In this document: positions 44,088 to 53,294 of the stretch, piece by piece
Layout: each line of letters opens with the position of its first letter
Position numbering within the stretch: position 1 is the first letter of the stretch
Source of the DNA: Microbacterium psychrotolerans
GTDB taxonomy: Bacteria; Actinomycetota; Actinomycetes; Actinomycetales; Microbacteriaceae
Direction: 5' to 3'
Length of the DNA stretch: 64,000 bases
Assembly (NCBI RefSeq): GCF_031085295.1
Contig: NZ_JAVFWO010000002.1
Location: 682,001 to 746,000, forward strand
Translations under genes and position numbers: made by a program
The notes under the pieces: generated by a model
Databases searched by the model: none
Seen by the model: the letters and a program-made list of their open reading frames with translations, nothing else
Told to the model about the DNA's origin: nothing

Positions 44088-45350
44088 ATGCGCGCGACCT
44101 CCTCACCGGCAGCTGCCGAGACCGCGAAGCGCCGGCTGAGCCCGCGGACGTTCGCGTTCGGTGCGCTGGCGCTGGCGTCGGTCGCGCTCTTCTCCGTGCT
44201 GGTGCCGGTGCACATCGCTCTGTACCTGCAGCCGGCGCCGCTGGCGTTCCTGTTCGGCGCGCTGCTGTGCGCCGCTCCCGTGGTCGCGGTCTGGTTCCCG
44301 CGGTCGTCGATCGCGCTGTTCGCTGTCGCCGCGGTCGCCCTGCCGCTTCCCGCCGCAGAGGCGGCGGCCACCACGTGGCCGTGGCCGTGGTCGGTTCCGG
44401 CGATGCTCGTGCTCATCCTCTTCGTCGGCGTGCTCGCGATCGTGCACGGCTGGCGTCTCGCGCTCGTCGCGTGGCTGCTCGCCATCGTGGGCACGCTCAC
44501 GGTCGTCATCGGGCTGGCGGGCGCCCTCCCCGTGGCCGCAGGCATCGTGAACCTGGTGATCGTGACGTCGGTCTCGGGGGCGGCGCTACTCGTGGCCGTG
44601 CTGGTCGCGAGCCGCTTGCGCGTGGGCGCTGAGCTCAGCCGCGAACGCGAGCTGACGGCGAGCGAGCAGTCCCGGCGTGTGCTGGTCGAGGAGCGCACCC
44701 GCATCGCGCGCGAGCTGCACGACGTCGTGGCGCACGGGATGTCGCTCATCCAGGTGCAGGCGTCGACCGCGCGGTACCGCGTCCCCGGGCTCTCCGACGA
44801 GGCGCTCCAGGAGTTCGACGAGATCGCACAGACCGCACGCGAGGGACTCACCGAGATGCGGCGGCTGCTCGGCGTCTTGCGCACCGATGACCAGCAGGTC
44901 GATCTGGTCCCGCAGCAGGGTCTGCGCGACATCCCGGACCTGGTGCAGGGGCTCCGTCGCGCGGGCGCCGAGATCGACGCGAGCATCGCGCCGGCACCCG
45001 AGGGTGTGCCGAGCGCGGTCGACATCGCGGCGTTCCGCATCGTGCAGGAAGCGCTGAGCAACGCGGTGCGCCATGCTCCCCGCACGCGGGTCACGCTGGC
45101 GGTGGAGGCCGATGCCGCGGCGGTGCGCATCGTCGTCCGCAACGGCCCGCCCGATCCCGCGCAGCCGCCGGCACTGCCGTCGCCGCGCGGACACGGGCTG
45201 CTCGGCATGCGCGAGCGCGCCGCACTCGTCGGCGGTGAGCTCATTGCCGCACGCGACGCCGACGGGGGCTGGACGGTGCGCGCCCTGATCCCCCTCGCCG
45301 GCATCGCGACCGACCCGGACACCTTGACGACCACGGAAGGCCCACAGTGA
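44088..45350 (+). CDS. sensor histidine kinase (HisKA_3, NarL-partner type)
   Basis: A 420-residue membrane kinase. Five to six hydrophobic segments span residues ~22-185, then a coiled-coil linker and the phosphoacceptor motif ARELHDVVAHGMSLIQVQAS with His211. The ATPase domain has the N-box RIVQEALSNAVRHA and G-box GHGLLGMRERAALVGGEL. No periplasmic sensor domain is present. AGGATGACAGG precedes the ATG. It overlaps the response regulator by four bases. It is of a different subgroup from the kinase at 6848. Confidence 0.9.
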   Translation: MRATSSPAAAETAKRRLSPRTFAFGALALASVALFSVLVPVHIALYLQPAPLAFLFGALLCAAPVVAVWFPRSSIALFAVAAVALPLPAAEAAATTWPWPWSVPAMLVLILFVGVLAIVHGWRLALVAWLLAIVGTLTVVIGLAGALPVAAGIVNLVIVTSVSGAALLVAVLVASRLRVGAELSRERELTASEQSRRVLVEERTRIARELHDVVAHGMSLIQVQASTARYRVPGLSDEALQEFDEIAQTAREGLTEMRRLLGVLRTDDQQVDLVPQQGLRDIPDLVQGLRRAGAEIDASIAPAPEGVPSAVDIAAFRIVQEALSNAVRHAPRTRVTLAVEADAAAVRIVVRNGPPDPAQPPALPSPRGHGLLGMRERAALVGGELIAARDADGGWTVRALIPLAGIATDPDTLTTTEGPQ

Positions 45351-46018
45351 CGATCTCCGTCCTCATCGCCGACGACCAGGCCATGGTGCGGGCGGGCTTC
45401 GCCGCCCTGCTCGACGCCCAGGAGGATGTCCGCGTGGTCGGCCAGGCCGCCGACGGCGCCGAGGCCGTCTCGCTGTCCGCCCGGCTGAACCCCGACGTCG
45501 TGCTGATGGACGTGCGCATGCCGGAACTCGACGGCATCGCCGCGACGCGCCGCATCCTGGGCCCCGGCTATGCCGCCGCGCACGTTCCGCGCATTCTCAT
45601 GCTCACCACGTTCGACATCGACGACTACGTCTACGACGCGCTCGAGGCGGGTGCGAGCGGGTTCCTCCTCAAGGACGCCCTGCCGGAGGACCTGGTGCAC
45701 GCGGTGCGGGTCGTGGCCGCGGGCGACGCGCTGCTCGCGCCGAGCGTCACCCGGCGCATGATCGAGCACTTCGCCGCCCGTCGGCCGCGGGCCGGCCGAG
45801 CGACGGCAACGCTCCGCGAACTCACCGATCGCGAGCGCGAGGTGCTCACCCTCATCGGCCGCGGACGCTCGAACGCCGAGATCGCCGGCGAGCTCTTCAT
45901 CTCGGAGCAGACCGTGAAGACCCACGTGGGCAAGGTGCTGGCCAAGCTCGGCGCACGCGACCGGGTGCAGGCGGTCATCTTCGCCTACGACGCCGGCCTG
46001 GTCGAAGCCGCCTCCTGA
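45347..46018 (+). CDS. NarL/LuxR-family response regulator
   Basis: A 223-residue partner of the preceding kinase. The receiver domain has Asp9-Asp10, phosphoacceptor Asp55 in VLMDVRMPELDG, LMLTTFDIDDYVYDAL with the conserved Thr and FLLKDALPEDL with the Lys. The LuxR domain is LTDREREVLTLIGRGRSNAE then SEQTVKTHVGKVLAKLGARD. GTG start in a GTGA overlap. The next gene, an acyltransferase, starts 95 bases on after its own -10 box. Confidence 0.92.
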   Translation: MTISVLIADDQAMVRAGFAALLDAQEDVRVVGQAADGAEAVSLSARLNPDVVLMDVRMPELDGIAATRRILGPGYAAAHVPRILMLTTFDIDDYVYDALEAGASGFLLKDALPEDLVHAVRVVAAGDALLAPSVTRRMIEHFAARRPRAGRATATLRELTDREREVLTLIGRGRSNAEIAGELFISEQTVKTHVGKVLAKLGARDRVQAVIFAYDAGLVEAAS

Positions 46019-46034
46019 TCACCCCACGGGGTGA
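46019..46034 (+). terminator. tight hairpin after the response regulator
   Basis: TCACCCC-AC-GGGGTGA begins at the base after the stop codon. The two-base loop means the inner pairs would open; it may be a weak terminator. Confidence 0.35.
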
Positions 46035-46081
46035 GAGGACAACAGCACCACGGAGCGATGCCCTCGGTGTCGCCGCCTCCA

Positions 46082-46087
46082 TAGCCT
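46082..46087 (+). promoter_or_regulatory. -10 box of the acyltransferase gene
   Basis: TAGCCT, with a start near 46094 and a leader of about 20 bases that holds GAGGAGG. Confidence 0.5.
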
Positions 46088-46113
46088 TCCGGAACGTACC
46101 CCGAGGAGGCCTC

Positions 46114-47409
46114 ATGACCACCGTCCACCCCACCGCCACCGCGGTCGCTCCGACCGCACCGGGCGGCAGAGACCGCGCGATCGACCTCGCCCGTGCCCTG
46201 TGCATCAGCGCGGTGGTGGTCCTGCACGCGATGATGGTCGGCGTCACCGTGACCGATGCGGGGCCATCGTTCGTCAACGCGAGCGACGGCACCGCGTGGA
46301 TCGTGCCGCTCAGCTGGGCGCTCCAGGTCATGCCGTTGTTCTTCGTCATCGGCGGGTTCTCCGGGGCGACGGCGTTCCGCAGGGCCCGAGCGCGGGGAGT
46401 GGACGGCGTCGGCTTCGTCGCGGGCCGCATACACCGCCTGCTCCTTCCCGCGCTCGTCACGATCGGCGCCGCGGGCGGGATGCTGGCGCTCCTCGCGGCG
46501 GCAGGGGTGCCCTCCGACCTCGTGACCCTGGCCGGATTCCGGTTCGCGCAGCCGCTGTGGTTCCTCGGCGTCTTCCTCGTATGCCAGGCACTTCTCCCCG
46601 CGCTGCTGCGCCTTCACGAGCGGGCGCCGCTGCGCAGCATCGCCGCACTCGCCCTGGCCGCGGCAGTGGTCGACGTCGCGCGGCTCACGACAGGAATCGA
46701 GGGACTCGGATTCCTGAACCTGGCCTTCGTCTGGCTGGCGATGCAGCAGCTCGGGTTCTTCCTCGCCGACGGCCGGATCGATGCGCTGTCGCGACGAGCG
46801 CGGGCGCTCTGGGTCATCTCGGCGGTCGCAGGCCTCGCGATCTCGTTCACGAGCGGCATCCACTCCCCCGATCTGGTCGCCAACATCAACCCGCCCACGA
46901 CGGCGCTGCTGCTGGTCGGCATCGCGCACACCGCGCTGTTCTCGCTCTTCCGCGGCCCACTTGAGCGCCTCGCAGAGCGGCGGCTCCCCTCGGCGCTGAC
47001 CGAGTTCGCCACCCCGCGTGCGATGACCGTGTATCTGTGGCACATGCCCGTCCTCCTGGGCCTCGCGGGACTGACCGCAGCCGCGGCGGTGGTGACCGAG
47101 GCACCGCTGCCGGCCGTCGACAGCGCGTCGTGGTGGCTCACCCGCCCGCTGTGGCTGGCCCTGGCGCTCACCGCGACCGGCCTCGTCGCACGGTCGCTCG
47201 CGCCGGTCGAGGCCCTGCCCGCCCCCACTGCGGCGCGCTCCGCGTGGCGTGTGGGCACGGCCGCCGTGGTGGGAACGGCCGCCGTCGCGATGCTGCTGGT
47301 CGCGGGCACCTCAGTCGTCACCGCGCTGGTGGCCGTCGCGCTTCTCGGTACTGCCCTGTACAGTGCGCGCGGGCCGGCGCCCACCGCGCGACGCCTGGCA
47401 CTCGCGTGA
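46114..47409 (+). CDS. acyltransferase 3 family membrane protein
   Basis: A 431-residue protein with ten to eleven hydrophobic segments. The N-terminal RDRAIDLARALCISAVVVLH (Arg-Asp and His) and QVMPLFFVIGGFSGATAFRR, followed by RIHRLLLPAL, are characteristic of acyltransferase family 3 (OafA/ExoZ type), which acylate sugars or other exported molecules. The acceptor is unknown. GAGGAGG precedes the ATG closely. The two-component system upstream could control it, but its own -10 box suggests a separate promoter. Confidence 0.83.
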   Translation: MTTVHPTATAVAPTAPGGRDRAIDLARALCISAVVVLHAMMVGVTVTDAGPSFVNASDGTAWIVPLSWALQVMPLFFVIGGFSGATAFRRARARGVDGVGFVAGRIHRLLLPALVTIGAAGGMLALLAAAGVPSDLVTLAGFRFAQPLWFLGVFLVCQALLPALLRLHERAPLRSIAALALAAAVVDVARLTTGIEGLGFLNLAFVWLAMQQLGFFLADGRIDALSRRARALWVISAVAGLAISFTSGIHSPDLVANINPPTTALLLVGIAHTALFSLFRGPLERLAERRLPSALTEFATPRAMTVYLWHMPVLLGLAGLTAAAAVVTEAPLPAVDSASWWLTRPLWLALALTATGLVARSLAPVEALPAPTAARSAWRVGTAAVVGTAAVAMLLVAGTSVVTALVAVALLGTALYSARGPAPTARRLALA

Positions 47410-47485
47410 GCGCGAGTGCGTCCCCGCGGCACGGCCCACACCGCGGATGTCGTAGATGGCGGACAGCGGATCGGTCGATCATTGG

Positions 47486-47498
47486 TGGACAGCGTCCA
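47486..47498. promoter_or_regulatory. BioQ-like operator before bioY
   Basis: TGGAC-AGC-GTCCA is a perfect palindrome with 5-3-5 geometry. It ends 22 bases before the -10 box, at the place of the -35. The geometry is that of the TGAAC-N3-GTTCA-type operators of BioQ, the TetR-family biotin regulator of Corynebacterium and Mycobacterium. No regulator gene is adjacent. Confidence 0.55.
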
Positions 47499-47520
47499 AG
47501 AAGCCCCGCGCGGGTCCCTC

Positions 47521-47526
47521 TAGGCT
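47521..47526 (+). promoter_or_regulatory. -10 box of bioY
   Basis: TAGGCT seven bases before the ATG at 47534, consistent with leaderless transcription under the control of the palindrome at 47486-47498. Confidence 0.55.
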
Positions 47527-47533
47527 GAGTGCC

Positions 47534-48181
47534 ATGTCATCCATCGCCGCTGCCCCGACCGCCTCCGCAGGGACCCGTCGCGTGCTCGCCGACGTCATTG
47601 CCCGCCCGTCCTCGCGCGCGCGCGCGTTCGCTCTCGATGCCGGTCTCGTCATCGCCGGTGCGACCATCGTCGCTCTCCTCGCCCAGGTGGAGATCCCGTT
47701 GTGGCCTGTCCCGATCACGGGCCAGACGCTCGGCGTGATCGTCGTGGGCGCCGCCCTCGGGGCGTGGCGCGGCGCCGCCGCGCTCACGACCTACATGCTG
47801 GTGGGGCTCGCCGGCCTCCCGGTCTTCGCCGGCTTCACCGGTACGCTCGCCGCCGTCGGCAAGCCGAGCTTCGGCTTCGTGATCGGCTTCATCTTCTCGG
47901 CATTCGTCGCCGGCTGGTTCGCCGAACGCGCCTGGGACCGCCGGCCCGCACTGGCGTTCCTCGGCTTCGCCGCGGCCAGCGCCGTGCCGTTCCTGTTCGG
48001 CATCCCGTACATGGCGTTCATCCTGAACGTGGTCATGGGTCTCGACTACTCGTTCGGGGCCCTTCTCGAGGCGGGCCTGCTCCCGTTCATCGTCGGCGGC
48101 CTCGTGAAGGCGGCGCTCGCCGCGGCGATCATCCCCGGCGCGTGGGCGCTCGTGCGCGCGGCGGACAAGACGAAGGAGTGA
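47534..48181 (+). CDS. bioY: biotin transporter substrate-binding S component BioY
   Basis: A 215-residue membrane protein with six predicted helices. The family signatures are IPLWPVPITGQTLGVIVVGA, YMLVGLAGLPVFAGF and GKPSFGFVIGFIFSAFVAGW near residues 60-130. BioY captures biotin and works alone or with an ECF energising module (BioMN), which is not in this window. Biotin is the cofactor of the acyl-CoA carboxylase encoded at 19514-23244. The ATG follows TAGGCT by seven bases. Confidence 0.93.
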   Translation: MSSIAAAPTASAGTRRVLADVIARPSSRARAFALDAGLVIAGATIVALLAQVEIPLWPVPITGQTLGVIVVGAALGAWRGAAALTTYMLVGLAGLPVFAGFTGTLAAVGKPSFGFVIGFIFSAFVAGWFAERAWDRRPALAFLGFAAASAVPFLFGIPYMAFILNVVMGLDYSFGALLEAGLLPFIVGGLVKAALAAAIIPGAWALVRAADKTKE

Positions 48182-48182
48182 C

Positions 48183-48244
48183 CGGATGCCTCCTCACGAG
48201 GCATCCGTCATCGACAGCCCCGGCCGGATCGGCCGGGGCTGTCG
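48183..48244 (+). terminator. tandem terminator hairpins after bioY
   Basis: Hairpin 1 is CGGATGCCTC-CTCAC-GAGGCATCCG (48183-48207). Hairpin 2 has 14-bp arms CGACAGCCCCGGCC and GGCCGGGGCTGTCG (48212-48244) around a five-base loop. Together they insulate bioY from the iron-regulated operon. Confidence 0.8.
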
Positions 48245-48290
48245 TGCACGTGCGGTATGTGTCGGCGCGGATTGGCAATCTGGAAAACGG

Positions 48291-48309
48291 CTGGGTAAGG
48301 TTGGCCTTA
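48291..48309 (+). promoter_or_regulatory. iron box 1 (DtxR/IdeR-like)
   Basis: CTGGGTAAGGTTGGCCTTA matches the 19-bp consensus TTAGGTTAGGCTAACCTAA at 12 positions by my count. It contains the inner dyad GTAAGG-TTGG-CCTTAC. Confidence 0.5.
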
Positions 48310-48320
48310 CTGCGCCCGAA

Positions 48321-48339
48321 TAAGGGCATCCTTACCTAA
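48321..48339 (-). promoter_or_regulatory. iron box 2 (DtxR/IdeR-like)
   Basis: On the minus strand TTAGGTAAGGATGCCCTTA matches the DtxR/IdeR consensus at 14 of 19 positions by my count. It ends 17 bases before the GTG start of the binding protein, and shares the TAAGG-N4-CCTTA core with box 1, 12 bases away. Confidence 0.65.
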
Positions 48340-48355
48340 TCTTCCGGAGGATTCC

Positions 48356-49381
48356 GTGCGCCTGAACCGCCCCGCTGCTGCCACCGCGATGCTCGCCATC
48401 ACCGCGATCGCCCTTGTCGGGTGCGCGAACGCAGCCGCCGACGACGACACCACGACCGGCTCCGCGTCCGACGACGGCTTCCCGGTCACGATCGAGCACG
48501 CGTACGGTGAGACCGTCATCGAGTCCAAGCCCGAACGCGTCGCGACGGTGGCGTGGTCGAACCAGGAGGTGCCGCTGGCGCTCGGCGTCGTCCCGGTCGG
48601 CATGGCCGAGGTCACGTGGGGCGACGACGACGGCGACGGCGTGCTGCCCTGGGTCGAGGACAAGCTCGAGGAACTCGGCGCCGAGACGCCCGTGCTGTTC
48701 GACGAGACCGACGGGATCGACTTCGAAGCGGTCGCCGACACGCGGCCCGACGTGATTCTCGCCGCCAACTCCGGCATCACGCAGGAGGAGTACGACACGC
48801 TGTCCAAGATCGCGCCGGTCGTCGCCTACCCCGGGGCGGCGTGGGGCACGTCGTACGAGGACACGATCCGCCTCAACTCGCAGGCGCTGGGCCTGGCGGA
48901 GGAGGGCGATGCTCTCATCGAAGAGCTGCACGGCGAAGTCGACGCCGCGCTCGCGGACTACCCGGAGCTGGCCGACTCACGCGTGCTGTTCTCGTACATC
49001 GACCCGTCGGACTTCAGCCAGATCGGCTTTTACACGAGCACCGACACGCGACCCGGATTCCTCGAGAGCCTCGGCTTCCCCGTGCCGACCGTCGTGACCG
49101 AGGAGTCGGACGGCGAGGCCTTCTACACCACGGTGAGTGCCGAGCAGGCGGACCGCTTCGCCGACGTCGACGTCTTCGTCACCTACGGCGACGCCAGCGG
49201 CTCGATCATCGCGCAGCTCCAGGCCGACCCGCTGCTGTCGCAGATCCCGGCCATCGCCGAAGGCCGGATCGCGATCCTCGAGGAGTCGACGCCGCTGGCC
49301 GCCTCGGCCAACCCGTCGCCGCTGTCGATCGGCTGGGGCGTCGATGAGTACTTCGCGCTGCTCGCCGGCGCGCTCGGCTGA
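48356..49381 (+). CDS. iron-siderophore ABC transporter substrate-binding lipoprotein
   Basis: A 341-residue FecB/FepB-type binding protein. A lipoprotein signal ends in ALVGC with Cys23; an Asp/Thr/Ser-rich linker leads into the class III binding fold, with PERVATVAWSNQEVPLALGV, TRPDVILAANSGITQEEYDT and QIPAIAEGRIAILEE. It would deliver a ferric siderophore to the permeases encoded next. GTG start with GGAGG five bases upstream. Two iron boxes lie just before it, so it should be induced when iron is scarce. Confidence 0.9.
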   Translation: MRLNRPAAATAMLAITAIALVGCANAAADDDTTTGSASDDGFPVTIEHAYGETVIESKPERVATVAWSNQEVPLALGVVPVGMAEVTWGDDDGDGVLPWVEDKLEELGAETPVLFDETDGIDFEAVADTRPDVILAANSGITQEEYDTLSKIAPVVAYPGAAWGTSYEDTIRLNSQALGLAEEGDALIEELHGEVDAALADYPELADSRVLFSYIDPSDFSQIGFYTSTDTRPGFLESLGFPVPTVVTEESDGEAFYTTVSAEQADRFADVDVFVTYGDASGSIIAQLQADPLLSQIPAIAEGRIAILEESTPLAASANPSPLSIGWGVDEYFALLAGALG

Positions 49382-49403
49382 TCCCACCCGGAGTCTGATC
49401 GGA

Positions 49404-50450
49404 GTGGCTGTCATCGAGACCTCCGCCACGCTGCCGGACGCCGCATCCCTGCGGCGTCCGGCGGCGGTGCGGCTGGCGTGGCTCGCGGCGTGTCTCGCGG
49501 TGCTCGCCGCGCTGTGCGTCGCCTCGGTCGCGTTCGGTGCCCGCGATGTCGGCCTGGCCGACATCCTGGCCGGCCTCACCGGCGACACGAGCGGCGTCGC
49601 GCAGGCCGCCGTAGTCGCCCGCCTGCCCCGGACCGTGCTCGCGATCGCCGTGGGCGCCGCGCTCGCGATGTCGGGCGCGGCCATGCAGGCGGTGACCCGC
49701 AACCCGCTCGCCGATCCCGGCATCCTGGGGATCTCGGGCGGAGCGGCGCTCGCCGTGGTCATCGGCATCGCCTTCTTCGGCATGTCGGACCCGTACGCCT
49801 TCATCGCGGCATCCATCATCGGCGCCGGCGGCGCCGCGGTCTTCGTCTACACCGTCGGCTCGCTGGGTCGCGGCGGCGCGACGCCGCTCAAGCTGGCGCT
49901 GGCGGGAGCAGCGACGTCGGCCGCCTTCATGTCGCTCGTGAGCGCTGTGCTCCTTCCCCGCGTCGACCTGCTCGAGACCTTCCGGTTCTGGCAGATCGGC
50001 GGTGTGGGCGGCGCGACGTGGGAGCGGATCGCCACCATCCTCCCCGTGCTCGCGATCGGTGCGATCATCACTATCGCCTGCGCCCGCGGCATGAACTCGC
50101 TGGCGCTCGGCGACGACGTCGCCACCGGTCTGGGCGAGCATGTGATGCGCACGCGGCTCATCGCGTCGGCCGGCGCCGTCATCCTGTGCGGCGCCGCGAC
50201 CGCCATCGCCGGGCCTATCGCGTTCGTCGGCCTGATCATCCCCCACTTCTGCCGGCTGCTCGTCGGAACCGACCATCGCTGGCTCCTCCCCTTCTCGGCC
50301 GTGGCCGGAGCGGTCCTGCTGCTCGCAGCCGACGTCGTCGGTCGTGTCATCGCGCGACCGGACGAGATCGAGGTCGGCATCCTGACCGCGCTCGTCGGCG
50401 CCCCGTTCTTCATCTGGATCGTCCGGCGCCAGAAGGTGAGGGAGCTGTGA
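49404..50450 (+). CDS. FecCD-family siderophore permease 1
   Basis: A 348-residue inner-membrane permease with about nine to ten helices. Family motifs are [60 protein letters not shown] and [19 protein letters not shown] with the coupling-helix glycine. It pairs with the next gene product. I use the GTG at 49404, 22 bases after the binding-protein stop; GGAG at 49390-49393 is a rather distant ribosome-binding site, so the start is less certain than the family. Confidence 0.88.
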   Translation: MAVIETSATLPDAASLRRPAAVRLAWLAACLAVLAALCVASVAFGARDVGLADILAGLTGDTSGVAQAAVVARLPRTVLAIAVGAALAMSGAAMQAVTRNPLADPGILGISGGAALAVVIGIAFFGMSDPYAFIAASIIGAGGAAVFVYTVGSLGRGGATPLKLALAGAATSAAFMSLVSAVLLPRVDLLETFRFWQIGGVGGATWERIATILPVLAIGAIITIACARGMNSLALGDDVATGLGEHVMRTRLIASAGAVILCGAATAIAGPIAFVGLIIPHFCRLLVGTDHRWLLPFSAVAGAVLLLAADVVGRVIARPDEIEVGILTALVGAPFFIWIVRRQKVREL

Positions 50451-51496
50451 GCACCCAGACCCTCTCCCCGGTGTCGGCCCAGATGGTGGTCACCGGTCGT
50501 CGACGCCGCGCGCGGCGGCGCACCGCGGTGACCGTCGCCCTCGCCCTCGGCGTCGTCCTCGTCTTCGCCGCCTCGCTCATGATCGGGCAGACCTTCTACG
50601 GACTCGACGACGTCGTGCGCGTCATCCTCGGCGAGACCGTGCCGGGCGCGTCGTTCACCGTGGGCGAGCTGCGCCTGCCCCGCGCCGTCCTCGCGATCCT
50701 CGCCGGCTGCGCGTTCGGAATCGCCGGCGTCACGTTCCAGACGATGCTGCGCAACCCGCTCGCGTCTCCCGACATCATCGGCATCACGGCCGGCGCCAGC
50801 GCGGCCGCCGTGTTCGGCATCGTCATCCTGTCGCTCGACGACACCGCCGTCTCGATCCTCGCGGTCGCCGGCGGGCTGCTGACGGCACTCGCGATCTACC
50901 TGCTCTCGAACAAGGGCGGCTTCGCCGGAACGCGGCTGATCCTCATCGGCATCGGCGTGGCAGCCATGCTGGATGCGGCGGTCACCTACGTCCTGTCGAA
51001 GGCGGCGTCCTACGACCTGCAGGCGGCCATGCGCTGGCTCACCGGGAGCCTCAACGGGGCCACCTGGTCGGCGGTCCTTCCCCTCGCGCTCGCGAGCGTG
51101 GTGCTCGTGCCGGCGTTGCTGTCCCGGGGCCGCGACCTCAACGTCATGCGCCTCGGCGACGACGCGGCGGCGAGCCTCGGCGTGCGACTGCAGGGCAGCC
51201 GGGTGATCACCATCGTGGCGGCCGTGGCCCTGCTGGCCTTCGCGACCGCCGCGACCGGGCCCATCGCGTTCGTCGCGTTCATGGCCGGCCCGATCGCGGC
51301 GCGGATCGTCGGCCCGGGAGGCTCGCTCCTGCTGCCATCCGCCCTCGTGGGGGCGCTGCTCGTGCAGCTGGCCGATCTGCTCGGGCAATTCGCGTTCGAC
51401 AGCCGCTACCCGGTCGGGGTCGTCACCGGCGTTCTCGGCGCCCCCTTCCTCATCTACCTCCTCATCAGGACGAATCGAGCGGGAGGCTCGCTATGA
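50447..51496 (+). CDS. FecCD-family siderophore permease 2
   Basis: A 349-residue partner permease. It has the same landmarks: [60 protein letters not shown] and [19 protein letters not shown]. An arginine-rich N-terminal stretch (GRRRRARRR) precedes the first helix. GTG start overlapping the previous stop (GTGA), so the subunits are made in step. Its stop overlaps the ATPase start (ATGA). Confidence 0.9.
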   Translation: MSTQTLSPVSAQMVVTGRRRRARRRTAVTVALALGVVLVFAASLMIGQTFYGLDDVVRVILGETVPGASFTVGELRLPRAVLAILAGCAFGIAGVTFQTMLRNPLASPDIIGITAGASAAAVFGIVILSLDDTAVSILAVAGGLLTALAIYLLSNKGGFAGTRLILIGIGVAAMLDAAVTYVLSKAASYDLQAAMRWLTGSLNGATWSAVLPLALASVVLVPALLSRGRDLNVMRLGDDAAASLGVRLQGSRVITIVAAVALLAFATAATGPIAFVAFMAGPIAARIVGPGGSLLLPSALVGALLVQLADLLGQFAFDSRYPVGVVTGVLGAPFLIYLLIRTNRAGGSL

Positions 51497-52338
51497 CCGA
51501 ATCACACCGCCTGTCGGCCGAGCAGCTGACGCTGTCATACGGCGACCGCACGATCGTCGAGGGCCTCGATCTCGTCGTCCCGCCCGGGAGCATCACCGCG
51601 ATCGTGGGGGCGAACGGATGCGGCAAGTCGACGCTGCTGCGCGCGCTCGCGCGCCTCATCTCACCGCGAGAGGGTCAGGTCGTCCTCGACGGCAAGGCGC
51701 TGCACGGTCGCCCGACCAAGGAGATCGCGCGGACGCTGGGGCTGCTGCCGCAGAGCCCCATCGCCCCCGAGGGCATCGCGGTCGCTGACCTCGTCGGACG
51801 CGGCCGTCACCCTCACCAGAAGCTGCTGGCGCGCTGGAGCGCCCACGACTACGAGGTCGTCGCGCGCTCCCTCGCGGCGACCGGGATCGAGGACCTCGCC
51901 GACCGCTCCGTCGACGAGCTCTCGGGCGGCCAGCGCCAGCGCGCGTGGATCGCGATGGCGCTCGCGCAGGAGACCGACATCCTGCTGCTCGACGAGCCCA
52001 CCACGTTCCTCGACGTCGCCCATCAGGTCGAGGTGCTCGATCTGCTCACCGACCTCAACCGGGAGCGCGGCACCACGATCGTGATGGTGCTGCACGACAT
52101 GAATCTCGCCGCACGCTACTCCGACCACCTGTTCGCGCTGCGCGCCGGGCGGATCGTCGCCGCGGGCGCCCCCGGCGACGTCATGACGAGCGAGCTCATC
52201 CGCGAAGTGTTCGATCTCGACGCGCTCGTGGTGCCCGATCCCGTGTCGGGGTCCCCCATCGTCCTCCCCCGCGGCCGGCACCACGTGTCCGCCACGATGC
52301 CCGCCGCCGCGTCCGTCGGCGCGTCCGCCTCATCCTGA
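51493..52338 (+). CDS. siderophore ABC transporter ATPase (FepC type)
   Basis: A 281-residue ATPase. Walker A is [20 protein letters not shown], the Q-loop [20 protein letters not shown] with the GRGRHPHQ segment typical of FepC/FhuC, the signature [18 protein letters not shown], Walker [17 protein letters not shown] and the switch His in [13 protein letters not shown]. It powers the two FecCD permeases. A ~25-residue Ala/Ser-rich tail is additional. ATG in an ATGA overlap. Confidence 0.93.
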   Translation: MTESHRLSAEQLTLSYGDRTIVEGLDLVVPPGSITAIVGANGCGKSTLLRALARLISPREGQVVLDGKALHGRPTKEIARTLGLLPQSPIAPEGIAVADLVGRGRHPHQKLLARWSAHDYEVVARSLAATGIEDLADRSVDELSGGQRQRAWIAMALAQETDILLLDEPTTFLDVAHQVEVLDLLTDLNRERGTTIVMVLHDMNLAARYSDHLFALRAGRIVAAGAPGDVMTSELIREVFDLDALVVPDPVSGSPIVLPRGRHHVSATMPAAASVGASASS

Positions 52339-52349
52339 CAGGAGCCCCG

Positions 52350-53261
52350 TTGTCCGACGCCGATGTGCCCTACCGCTTCTTCCGCGCGCGTGTCACCGCG
52401 ATCGCCGATGTGACGCCGAGCTTCCGCCGCTTCACGTTCGGCGGCGACGATCTCGGCGACTACGGGGACCCGGGTCTCGATCAGCGCGTCAAGATCGTGT
52501 TCCCGACGCGCACGCTGGGCCTCGACCAGATGCCGACCGGTGACGACTGGTACGCCCAGTGGCGTGAGCTTCCCGACGACCGGCGTCTGCCGTTCCGCAC
52601 GTACACGACCCGGTACGTCCGCAATCACGTCGGCGAGGTCGACGTCGACATGGTGTCGCACGACGTGATCGGGCCGGCCTCCGACTGGATCGCCCGCGCG
52701 CGCATAGGGGACGAGGTGCTCATCTACGCGCCGACCGCGGCGCACAGCGGCGTGAGCTTCGGCATCGACTTCGTGCCGCCGGCCCGCGTCGACGCCATCC
52801 TGCTCGCCGGTGATGAGACGGCCGCTCCGGCGATCGCCGCGATCCTCGAGCAGCTGCCCCGCGACGCGCGCGGAGTGGTGGCCGTCGAGCTGCCGCACGC
52901 CGACGACGCCGCCTACCTCCCGCAGCACCCCGGCTTCGAGTACCGCATCGGCGCGCGCGGTGACGGCGACCGTCACGCGCACCTGGTCGAGTCGGTGACG
53001 GATGCCGCGGCCCGGCTGGTGCCTGCCGGCACCGGCGCCGACGTCGAGGAGGTCGACATCGACACCGGCATCCTGTGGGAGGTGCCTCGCACCGCCAAGG
53101 GCGGAGCCGCGCTCAAGAGCGCGCGGCTGTACGCCTGGCTCGCGGGCGAGGCCGGTGCGATCAAGGCGCTGCGCCGCCACCTGGTGTCGGAGCGCGGCGT
53201 CGACCGCCGCGCGGTCGCGTTCATGGGCTACTGGCGTCTCGGCCGCGCAGAGAACACCTGA
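52350..53261 (+). CDS. siderophore-interacting protein (ViuB-type ferric reductase)
   Basis: A 303-residue flavin-dependent reductase that releases iron from imported ferric siderophores in the cytoplasm. The FAD-binding domain includes RVTAIADVTPSFRRFTFGGD, the segment LPFRTYTTRYVR with the RxYT flavin motif, and GPASDWIARARIGDEVLIYA; the C-terminal NAD(P)H-like domain has ILLAGDETAAPAIAAILEQL and ends YWRLGRAENT. The start is a rare TTG at 52350, chosen because AGGAG lies five bases upstream and homologues begin near the following SDADVPYRFF. Last gene of the uptake operon, 11 bases after the ATPase. Confidence 0.9.
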   Translation: MSDADVPYRFFRARVTAIADVTPSFRRFTFGGDDLGDYGDPGLDQRVKIVFPTRTLGLDQMPTGDDWYAQWRELPDDRRLPFRTYTTRYVRNHVGEVDVDMVSHDVIGPASDWIARARIGDEVLIYAPTAAHSGVSFGIDFVPPARVDAILLAGDETAAPAIAAILEQLPRDARGVVAVELPHADDAAYLPQHPGFEYRIGARGDGDRHAHLVESVTDAAARLVPAGTGADVEEVDIDTGILWEVPRTAKGGAALKSARLYAWLAGEAGAIKALRRHLVSERGVDRRAVAFMGYWRLGRAENT

Positions 53262-53263
53262 GC

Positions 53264-53278
53264 ACCGCCTCGGGCGGT
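53264..53278. terminator. small hairpin between convergent genes
   Basis: ACCGCC-TCG-GGCGGT, two bases after the siderophore reductase stop and 17 bases from the end of the MFS gene. Confidence 0.4.
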
Positions 53279-53294
53279 CGGCGCCGCGCCGGCG

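Noticed and set aside
47456..47533. An upstream start for BioY
   Set aside because: It would place the -10 box and operator inside the coding region and add residues not seen in the family.
48300..48345. TAATCT (48337-48342) as the -10 box of the binding-protein gene
   Set aside because: It would start transcription inside or after the GGAGG ribosome-binding site, so it is unlikely; the true -10 was not found.
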